A stretch of 18,926 bases of DNA from CAHJXF01 sp039936235. Lineage in GTDB: Bacteria > Pseudomonadota > Gammaproteobacteria > Burkholderiales > Burkholderiaceae_D. How positions within the stretch are numbered: the stretch's first letter is position 1; each line of letters begins with the position of its first letter. The DNA lies in NCBI GenBank assembly GCA_039936235.1, contig JBDTIS010000114.1:1-18926 (forward strand), given 5' to 3'. The notes beneath the pieces were generated by a model. That model saw nothing but the letters and a program-made list of their open reading frames with translations, was not told the DNA's origin and searched no databases. A program made the translations under genes and the position numbers. This document shows, piece by piece, positions 12,761 to 18,926 of the stretch.

Positions 12761-14227
12761 CTATTGAAACCGTTGCGAACGATCGTCGTCGTTCGTTCGC
12801 GGGACTTCCGACGCCATGCCAGGCTGATCGGTGTGGCGATAGAGTCCCCAGCTGCGACGACGCATCCAGAGTGCTTTTCGCCCGATGCCGAGCATCGCGG
12901 CCAACTCGCTCTCGCCCCGACTGTCCTGATACATCATCACGACGTCGCGAATGTATTGCTCGATCGAAAGCGGCGCGCCGTCCCGGCGCGGCGAGACGCA
13001 ACCGGTCGAGGGTCGCACGATCATCTCTTCCAGATCGGAGACCCCGAGGAGATCGCCATCGGCGAGGATCACCGCACGCTCGATGACGTTCTGAAGTTCG
13101 CGAACGTTTCCCGGCCACGGATGCCGATACAGGAAGGCGACGAAATCCTGTTGCATGCCGGCGACACGAGTGCCGAACTTCAGGTTGAAGTGCTGGATGA
13201 ACTGCTGTGCAAGCAACTCGACGTCGCTGCCGCGTTCACGCAGCGGCGGAACATGGATGGTAATGACGTTGAGCCGATAGTAGAGATCGGTACGGAAGCT
13301 GTTGTTCTCCGCACTTTCCTTCAGGTTGCGATTGCTCGCCGCCAAAAAGCGTGCGTCGGTGGTGAAAGTCTCTTGCGATCCCAGCGGGCGAACCTGACGC
13401 TCCTGCAGGACGCGCAACAGCTTTACCTGCACGTTGAGGGGCATTTCCGAAATCTCGTCGAGGAACAGAGTGCCACCGCCGGCTTCGCGAATGAGGCCGC
13501 CGCTGGCCGTCGTCGCTCCGGTGAATGCGCCTTTCGCGTGACCGAAGAGTTCCGACTCGATCAGATCGCCGGGAATCGCGCCGCAGTTGACCGGGACGAA
13601 CGGACCTTGCGCGCGATTGCCCGCGTAGTGGATCGCCTGCGCTACCAGTTCCTTGCCCGTCCCGCTTTCACCCTGGATCAGTACGTTTGCATCGGTCGTC
13701 GCCACGCGCTGGATCATCGCGACGAGCCGCTTGATTCCGTCGCTCTGCCCGAGGATCGCATCCTGTGTGTACGCCTTCCGTAGCGTGCGCTTGAGCGCGG
13801 TATTCTCGGCTCGCGTGCGGCGCTCGCCGATGGCGCGCTCCACCGAGAACATAAAGTCGTCGTTGTCGAAGGGCTTGATGATGTAGTCGTTGGCTCCGAG
13901 CCGGAGCGCGGTGATCGCGCTCTCGATCGACGAGTAACTCGTCATCAGGATGACCTGCGTCTCGGGATGCCTCGCCTTGCTCGCCGCGACGATGTCGAGT
14001 CCCGTCGCGTCCGGCAGACGCAGGTCGGTGATCACGAGGTCGAACTCGTTTGCGTCGATCTGGGCGAGAGCATCCTCGCCGCGTCGCGTGATCGCACAGT
14101 CGTAGCCTGCACGACGCAGGAGGATGGCGACGCACTCGCCGATCCCTTGGTCATCATCGACCACCAGCACGCGGGTGCCACGACATGCGTGTCTGTGGAC
14201 GACGCCCGGGTTGTCCTTGTCCTTCAT
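12761..14227 (-). CDS. NtrC-family sigma-54-dependent response regulator
   Basis: The 488-residue protein has the full NtrC layout. The receiver domain (about 18-135) has the acidic pocket VVDDD, phospho-acceptor Asp68 (VITDLRLP) and Lys118 (IIKPF). The AAA+ domain (about 158-400) has Walker A GESGTGKE (186-193), the sigma-54 contact loop GAFTGA (233-238), Walker B GGTLFLDEIS (251-260) and the arginine-finger region FRTDLYYRLN. The C-terminus (430-465) has a Fis-like helix-turn-helix (ESELAAMLGIGRKALWMRRRSWGL). The ATG overlaps the kinase stop (ATGA) behind AAGGAGA, so kinase and regulator are co-translated. It likely acts at the two palindromes at 10938-10973. Confidence 0.95.
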   Translation of the reverse strand: MKDKDNPGVVHRHACRGTRVLVVDDDQGIGECVAILLRRAGYDCAITRRGEDALAQIDANEFDLVITDLRLPDATGLDIVAASKARHPETQVILMTSYSSIESAITALRLGANDYIIKPFDNDDFMFSVERAIGERRTRAENTALKRTLRKAYTQDAILGQSDGIKRLVAMIQRVATTDANVLIQGESGTGKELVAQAIHYAGNRAQGPFVPVNCGAIPGDLIESELFGHAKGAFTGATTASGGLIREAGGGTLFLDEISEMPLNVQVKLLRVLQERQVRPLGSQETFTTDARFLAASNRNLKESAENNSFRTDLYYRLNVITIHVPPLRERGSDVELLAQQFIQHFNLKFGTRVAGMQQDFVAFLYRHPWPGNVRELQNVIERAVILADGDLLGVSDLEEMIVRPSTGCVSPRRDGAPLSIEQYIRDVVMMYQDSRGESELAAMLGIGRKALWMRRRSWGLYRHTDQPGMASEVPRTNDDDRSQRFQ

Positions 14228-15273
14228 GCGGTCTCCTTGGGCAGCGTCACACAGAACGAGGCGCCGTCGGGCGACGTCTGCCTGAGTTCGATCGAGCCGC
14301 CGTGTTCACGGGCGAATTCAGCACTGATCGCAAGTCCCAGCCCGGTGCCGTGCGCGTCGGCCTTCGTGGTGAAGAAAGGCTCGAAGATACGCTCCATCAC
14401 GGCCGGGTCGACGCCAGGCCCCGAATCGCTGACGAGAATCTCGATCATCGCTCCGACACAGCGCGTTTCGACGCGCATCCTTCCTGCGGTTCCCATCGCC
14501 TGCACCGCGTTGACGAACAGATTGACGAAGATCTGTTGAATCTGACCGGCATTCCCGTAGGCGATGGCATCCACGGCGGTCGAATGGCGAAGCTCGACAT
14601 CGTGCGGCAAGCCCTCCTGATGGAGTACCGCCAATGCATCTTCGATGACGTCGTCGACGGCGAATCGAAGACGCGGCTCATCGCCGACGCGCGAGAACTT
14701 GATGAGCTTGCGCGAGATGTTCAGCAGCCGCTTGACGTTGATCGCGATGTTATCGAGACCCTTGCGAAGCAACGCCTCGTCGATGTGCTCTTCCGAATCC
14801 AGGATCTGCACGATCGAATGCAGCGACGTCAGCGGGTTCGTCATCTCGTGACAGACGCCGGCCACCATGAAGCCCAGCGTCGCGAGTCGCGCGTTCTGGA
14901 TGTCCATGGTCTGCATCTGACGGACTTCGGTCTGATCGACGATCGTCATGAAGCAACCCCATGCCGTTCGACGGACGTGCAAGTGCTCGTGGATCTCCAT
15001 GCCGGTCTGATCCGTCCTGACGCTGTCCGCCTCCTGATCAGCCCCCAGTGGTCGGTCGCCGCTCAGGATCGAGAGGTAATGCGCAGCCCGCTGACGCAGC
15101 GGCGGGCCGGGTTGTTCAGCGGACCGAAGCCATCGCGATGGGCCTTCGTCGCTCGCGCCCAGCACGGTGCCTGCCTCATCGAACACGAGCATGGGCCACG
15201 GTGACGCGGAGAAGATGGACTCGAACGTGTCGGAAAGCCGGCGCGATTCGTAGTCGGCGCTGATCGTCATCAT
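14224..15273 (-). CDS. NtrB-type sensor histidine kinase
   Basis: The 349-residue kinase appears soluble, with no membrane segments. Residues 13-118 look like a PAS-type sensor (ESIFSASPWPMLVFDEAGTVLGAS ... RRTAWGCFMTIVDQTEVRQMQ). The phospho-acceptor is His142 in the H-box VCHEMTNPLTSL. The ATPase domain has the N-box NLFVNAVQAM (251-260), G1 DSGPGVDP, F-box IFEPFFTTK and G2 GTGLGLAIS. It would phosphorylate the overlapping NtrC-type regulator. The start is weakly defined: the ATG at 15273 gives a sensible domain boundary but no ribosome binding site is seen. The frame stays open to 15522, but that extension is proline/arginine/serine-rich and not recognisable. Confidence 0.9.
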   Translation of the reverse strand: MMTISADYESRRLSDTFESIFSASPWPMLVFDEAGTVLGASDEGPSRWLRSAEQPGPPLRQRAAHYLSILSGDRPLGADQEADSVRTDQTGMEIHEHLHVRRTAWGCFMTIVDQTEVRQMQTMDIQNARLATLGFMVAGVCHEMTNPLTSLHSIVQILDSEEHIDEALLRKGLDNIAINVKRLLNISRKLIKFSRVGDEPRLRFAVDDVIEDALAVLHQEGLPHDVELRHSTAVDAIAYGNAGQIQQIFVNLFVNAVQAMGTAGRMRVETRCVGAMIEILVSDSGPGVDPAVMERIFEPFFTTKADAHGTGLGLAISAEFAREHGGSIELRQTSPDGASFCVTLPKETA

Positions 15274-15847
15274 CGCGTGAAGTAGGTGAAGATCGACTCC
15301 CAGCTTACTTGCGCGTAGCGAAGTTGCAATAGGAGAAATCCCAGGGCGGAACAGGAGACTGAACGCGAAGGTCGTGATGGCGGTTCGCGAGGCGGACCAG
15401 CCGGTCCGCAGGGCCAGCATTCCAGGGCGAGCATGACGAGAACGGTGCGATTCAGGCCACCGCGCTCCGCTCGGGCTGCAGCCCCACGTCGCCGGGGGGC
15501 CGGACAGACAAGCGGCCGGCATCGGGACCGCCGACCTTCATCCGTGGTCCAGTAACAGGTATGTGATGGTTGCCGCGATCAACAGGCTGATGCCGGCCAA
15601 CACGGGAATCACGAGGGTCCCTGGTAGCCGACGCGCATGACACATAGCGATGTCGGTGGCACGCCAGCGCAGCTATGCCATGGGGCACAGCGACGCCGCG
15701 AGCGCACTGATCGCCACCGCGTGCGAGTCGACGATGTATTTCGGACCGAGCTTGCTCGAGAACTGGTCCGGCGACACCCCGCCGACAGGCAGCGCGGGCG
15801 CTGCCGCGCAGCCCGACCGCTTCAACAGCGCGTACGAATGTCGACGG
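15274..15847. other. Gap between kinase and metE with only weak candidates
   Basis: I find no confident gene here. It holds a perfect inverted repeat GCGGACC-AGCC-GGTCCGC at 15392-15409, a possible 35-residue membrane peptide (15538-15645, minus) and an open frame of 72 codons (15650-15868, plus, reading AMGHSDAASALIATACESTM and YFGPSLLENWSG) with G/C-rich third positions. I do not recognise the last one; it may be a gene remnant. The promoter of the kinase operon should be in this gap, but no convincing -35/-10 or -24/-12 was found. Confidence 0.5.
15538..15645 (-). CDS. Possible 35-residue single-pass membrane protein
   Basis: The frame encodes a short basic start (MCHARRLPG) followed by about 21 hydrophobic residues (TLVIPVLAGISLLIAATITY, then LLL) and ends DHG. 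This is a plausible N-in single membrane span. It lies upstream of the kinase on the same strand. There is no clear ribosome binding site before the ATG; a GTG at 15612 preceded by AGGGA would leave 24 residues that are nearly all membrane span. It could equally be the end of a decayed gene. No family is recognised. Confidence 0.3.
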   Translation of the reverse strand: MCHARRLPGTLVIPVLAGISLLIAATITYLLLDHG

Positions 15848-18142
15848 TCAGGCCGACTGACGCAATAGCCTCGCCGCAGCGACCATGTTGGTGAGCGCCG
15901 GAATGACTTCGGCCCACTGTCGAGTCTTCAGGCCGCAGTCCGGGTTCACCCACAATCGTTCGGCAGGCACGCGCTCGGCGGCTTTCCTCATCAGCTGCAC
16001 GATATCGTCCTGCGACGGAATGTTCGGCGAGTGGATGTCGTAGACGCCGGGACCGATCTCGTTGGGGTACCTGAAGTTCTCGAACGCATCGAGCAGTTCC
16101 ATGTCCGAGCGCGACGTCTCCATGGTGATCACGTCCGCATCCATCTCGGCGATGGACGCGACAATGTCGTTGAACTCCGAGTAACACATGTGTGTGTGGA
16201 TCTGCGTCCTGTCCTCGACACCGTTGGCTGCGAGGCGGAACGACTCGACGGCCCAGTCGAGATACGGCTTCCACTGCGACTTGCGAAGCGGTAGCCCTTC
16301 GCGCAGCGCAGCTTCGTCGATCTGGATCACACGCACCCCGGCGTTTTCCAGATCGAGCACTTCCGCCCGGATCGCCAGCGCGAGCTGGAAACACGATACG
16401 GATCGCGGCTGGTCGTCGCGCACGAACGACCAGTTCAGGAGCGTCACGGGACCGGTCAGCATGCCTTTCATGGGTCGCTCGGTGAGCGACTGCGCGTAGC
16501 TGATCCATTCGACGGTCATCGGCTTCGGCCGACTGATGTCGCCGAACAGGATCGGCGGCTTCACGCAACGTGAACCGTAGGACTGCACCCAGCCGAACTG
16601 ACTGAATGCGCAGCCGTCCAGCTGTTCGCCGAAATACTCGACCATGTCGTTGCGCTCGGCTTCGCCATGCACGAGTACATCGAGGCCCAGCGCCTCCTGC
16701 TCGCGAACGCTGCGTTCGACTTCGGCGCGCATCGCTATCTGGTAGCCGGACTCGTCGAGTCGGCCCGCCTTGAATTCGCTGCGGGCGTGACGGATCTCCG
16801 CGGTCTGCGGAAAAGATCCGATAGTGGTGGTGGGGTACGGCGGCAGCTTGAGCAATGCAGCCTGCGTGACGGCGCGCTGCGTGTAGGCGCTCCTGCGCTG
16901 GCCGAGCGCAGTGGTGAGCGCGGCCACCGCCGCCTTTACCGCGGGGTCGTTGACCCGCGGCGAATTGCGCCGGGCTTCGATGGCCGCCTGGTTGGCGTCG
17001 AGTTCGGCCTTGACGGCCTCTCGGCCGCCATTCAGGGCCGTTGCGAGCAACTTGAGCTCAGCGAGCTTCTGCAACGCATAGGCGAGCCACGATTTCACGT
17101 CGACATCGAGTTTCTGTTCGCTGCCCAGGTCCACCGGCACATGCAGCAGCGAACACGACGGAGCGATCCACAGCCGATCGCCGAGGCGCCGGTGCAGCGG
17201 TTCGAGCCAGTCGAGCACGGCGTTCAGATCGGTCTTCCAGATGTTGCGGCCGTTGATGACCCCGAGCGACAACACCTTCAACGGCGACAACAGGTTCATG
17301 ACCGGCTCGACGTCATCGCGTCCGTTGATCGCATCCAGATGCAGTCCGGCCACCGGCAGGTTCGTCGCGAGGTGGCGGTTCTCGAGCAACTCGCCGAAAT
17401 AGGTGGCCAGCAACAGCTTCACGCGGCAGTTCTTCAGATGGTGATACGCGAGGGTGAACGCATGCTGCCAGTCGGCTTCGAGCTCGGTCACGAGGATCGG
17501 CTCGTCGATCTGGACCCATTCGACCCCTGCCGCTGCGAGCGTGTCCAGCAGTTCCGAGTACACCGGCAGCAGGCGTTCGAGCAGCGCCAGCCTGTTCGAT
17601 CCGTCCTTCGCTTTGCCAAGTGCAAGGTAGGTCACAGGGCCGATGATGACCGGCTTCGCCCTGATGCCTTGCGCACGCGCTTCCTGCAACTGCTCCAGAA
17701 GGCGCGATGGGTCGAGCGTGAACTGCGTCGAGGCCTGGAACTCGGGGACGATGTAGTGATAGTTCGTGTCGAACCACTTCGTCATCTCGCCGGCCGTCAC
17801 GCCGCCATCACGGCAGTCTGCGTGCGCTTCGGCCGACTGCGCCGAGCGGCCGCGCGCGACACGAAAATAGTTGTCGAGGGCATCGCCCCGGAAGTCGCGG
17901 ACCCGCTCCGGCAGGTTACCGAGCGTGAAGCTCATGTCGAGCATCTGGTCGTAGAACGCGAAATCGCCGACCGGCACGAGATCGAGTGCCGCCTGGGCCT
18001 TCCAGTGACGTTGCCGAAGGACGGCACCGAGCGCCTTCAGTTCTTCGCGGAAGGAATGTCCCTTCCAGTACGACTCCAGCGCGAACTTCAGTTCGCGCTT
18101 GGCGCCGATGCGGGGAAAACCGAGGTTGTGCGTGATGATCAT
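15848..18142 (-). CDS. metE: Cobalamin-independent methionine synthase
   Basis: The 764-residue enzyme matches the family's usual length (about 755-765). It transfers the methyl group of 5-methyltetrahydropteroyl-triglutamate to homocysteine, making methionine in the cytoplasm. The N-terminal barrel opens with the classic LGFPRIGAKRELKFALESYW. The C-terminal catalytic barrel starts near TTTIGSFPQTAEIR and holds zinc ligands in HTHMCYSEF (His-x-Cys), the downstream Glu in ITMETSRSDMELL and the last Cys in VNPDCGLKTRQW. The ATG at 18142 gives the standard start; the frame running further upstream crosses metR and is spurious. It is divergent from metR with a 90-bp gap, the arrangement known from enterobacteria. 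Confidence 0.97.
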   Translation of the reverse strand: MIITHNLGFPRIGAKRELKFALESYWKGHSFREELKALGAVLRQRHWKAQAALDLVPVGDFAFYDQMLDMSFTLGNLPERVRDFRGDALDNYFRVARGRSAQSAEAHADCRDGGVTAGEMTKWFDTNYHYIVPEFQASTQFTLDPSRLLEQLQEARAQGIRAKPVIIGPVTYLALGKAKDGSNRLALLERLLPVYSELLDTLAAAGVEWVQIDEPILVTELEADWQHAFTLAYHHLKNCRVKLLLATYFGELLENRHLATNLPVAGLHLDAINGRDDVEPVMNLLSPLKVLSLGVINGRNIWKTDLNAVLDWLEPLHRRLGDRLWIAPSCSLLHVPVDLGSEQKLDVDVKSWLAYALQKLAELKLLATALNGGREAVKAELDANQAAIEARRNSPRVNDPAVKAAVAALTTALGQRRSAYTQRAVTQAALLKLPPYPTTTIGSFPQTAEIRHARSEFKAGRLDESGYQIAMRAEVERSVREQEALGLDVLVHGEAERNDMVEYFGEQLDGCAFSQFGWVQSYGSRCVKPPILFGDISRPKPMTVEWISYAQSLTERPMKGMLTGPVTLLNWSFVRDDQPRSVSCFQLALAIRAEVLDLENAGVRVIQIDEAALREGLPLRKSQWKPYLDWAVESFRLAANGVEDRTQIHTHMCYSEFNDIVASIAEMDADVITMETSRSDMELLDAFENFRYPNEIGPGVYDIHSPNIPSQDDIVQLMRKAAERVPAERLWVNPDCGLKTRQWAEVIPALTNMVAAARLLRQSA

Positions 18143-18220
18143 GATCTGCCCTGTGGATGAGTCGCCGCATCTTAGGAACCAGGTGTCCATGAAGTAAAAT
18201 GGTCTTTTCTCAACGAAGCA

Positions 18221-18233
18221 TGAATTGCATTTA
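18221..18233. promoter_or_regulatory. Possible MetR site in the metE-metR gap
   Basis: TGAATTGCATTTA differs by one base from the MetR consensus TGAA-N5-TTCA. It ends on the first base of the metR start codon, inside an AT-rich stretch (18190-18235) that stands out in this GC-rich window. Its position would suit autorepression of metR and activation of metE, but the match is short. Confidence 0.3.
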
Positions 18234-18926
18234 TGGCGATCCTGGAGCGCAATCATCTCGCCATCGTTCATGAGGTCGATAGACAGGGGTCGCTGACTGC
18301 CGCGGCCAGCGTGCTCTGCGTCACGCAGTCGGCTGTCAGCCATGCGATGAAGAAGCTGGAGCAGCAGCTCGGCACCGATAGCTGGCTGCGCGAGGGCCAC
18401 AGCCTGCGACTGACCCAGGCGGGTCGCTACCTTCTGTCGGTGGCCCAGAGAGTGCTTCCGCAACTCGAGCTCGCGCAGGAACGCCTGCAACAGTTCGCGC
18501 AGGGCGAGCGCGGAACGTTGCGGATCGGGATGGAATGCCACCCGTGCTACCAGTGGTTGCTGAAGGTCGTAGCGCCTTATCTGACGGCGTGGCCCGACGT
18601 CGATGTCGATGTGAAGCAGAAATTCCAGTTCGGCGGCATCGGCGCCCTGTTCGGCTACGAGATCGATCTGCTGGTAACGCCGGACCCGCTGTACAAGGAA
18701 GGGATCCACTTCGAGCCGGTGTTCGGCTACGAACAGGTGCTCGTCGTGGCGCGCGATCACCCGCTCGCGAAATCACCGTACGTGAAGCCAAGGCAGCTCG
18801 CGAACGAAGTGCTGATCACGTATCCGGTGGCGATCGACCGGCTCGACATCTACAATCAATTTCTGATGCCGGCCGGCGTGCAGCCGAGGCGGCACAAGGC
18901 CATCGAGACCACGGACATCATGCTGC
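18233..18926 (+). CDS. metR: LysR-type regulator of methionine synthesis, 3' end outside window
   Basis: The first 231 codons are present and the frame is open to the right edge. The N-terminal winged helix-turn-helix is LysR-type (GSLTAAASVLCVTQSAVSHAMKKLEQQLG). The effector domain has the MetR-specific GMECHPCYQWL and later YEQVLVVARDHPLA, ITYPVAIDRLDIYNQFLMPAGVQP, which line up with enterobacterial MetR ([32 protein letters not shown]). MetR senses homocysteine and activates metE. The ATG at 18233 begins the conserved region; a nearby ATG at 18220 is in another frame. The divergent placement beside metE supports the name. Confidence 0.95.
   Translation, partial: MAILERNHLAIVHEVDRQGSLTAAASVLCVTQSAVSHAMKKLEQQLGTDSWLREGHSLRLTQAGRYLLSVAQRVLPQLELAQERLQQFAQGERGTLRIGMECHPCYQWLLKVVAPYLTAWPDVDVDVKQKFQFGGIGALFGYEIDLLVTPDPLYKEGIHFEPVFGYEQVLVVARDHPLAKSPYVKPRQLANEVLITYPVAIDRLDIYNQFLMPAGVQPRRHKAIETTDIML

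Noticed and set aside
12753..13118. Long N-terminal extension of the stand-alone CNBD gene
   Set aside because: It lies within the NtrC-type gene in another frame and is Arg/Ser-rich low-complexity sequence.
15650..15868. A 72-codon plus-strand frame with coding-like third positions
   Set aside because: No family recognised, no ribosome binding site, and it runs into the end of metE; kept only as a remark in the gap entry.
1..18926. CRISPR arrays, insertion sequences, integrase or attachment sites, tRNA genes, riboswitches
   Set aside because: No regularly spaced repeats, transposase motifs, tRNA cloverleaf or recognised riboswitch core was seen by eye; apart from the tannase remnant, no sign of a mobile element boundary.

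Overview
The window looks like accessory catabolic DNA from a GC-rich betaproteobacterium, probably Burkholderiales. This is inferred from strong G/C preference at third codon positions, a divergent metE/metR pair, and NtrC/sigma-54 control of an aromatic Rieske oxygenase. No rRNA, tRNA, CRISPR array or insertion sequence was found.

Layout. At 1-508 (+) lies the broken 3' end of a tannase/feruloyl-esterase gene. From 10758 down to 505, eleven genes run on the minus strand as one probable transcription unit. In order of transcription they are: Rieske oxygenase alpha and beta subunits; a ferredoxin-NAD(P)H reductase; a Rieske ferredoxin fused to a cyclic-nucleotide-binding-like domain (CNBD); a periplasmic binding protein; an ABC permease with an N-terminal CNBD; an ABC ATPase; a second permease; a second ATPase; an amidohydrolase-like protein; and a GNAT acetyltransferase. 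A 556-bp control region (10759-11314) separates this unit from a plus-strand pair: a 61-residue protein of unknown function and a TauE/SafE-type exporter. Converging on the exporter is a minus-strand operon with a histidine kinase, an NtrC-type activator and a third, stand-alone CNBD protein. After a 574-bp gap with only weak candidates come metE (-) and the divergent metR (+), which is cut by the window edge.

How the parts may work together. The control region holds two sigma-54-type -24/-12 promoters facing outward, with two GTTTC-N5-GAAAC palindromes 21 bp apart between them. The NtrC-type activator, which has an intact GAFTGA loop, is the obvious candidate to bind there and drive both the uptake/oxygenase operon and the exporter. 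The binding protein, two permeases and two ATPases would import an anionic, probably aromatic, substrate. The oxygenase with its ferredoxin and reductase would hydroxylate it, and the exporter would remove a product or by-product.

The most unusual feature is that three CNBDs with the same variant binding cassette (FGW in place of FGE, a retained Arg, a shared Cys) appear in three roles: inside a transporter subunit, inside an electron carrier, and alone beside the regulator. The two ATPases also carry complementary defects (H-loop His lost in one, LSGGQ signature degenerate in the other), which predicts an asymmetric heterodimer. Together these suggest a pathway in which one intracellular signal may gate both substrate entry and electron supply. 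The substrate is not identifiable from the sequence. An aromatic sulfonate or carboxylate is the best guess.
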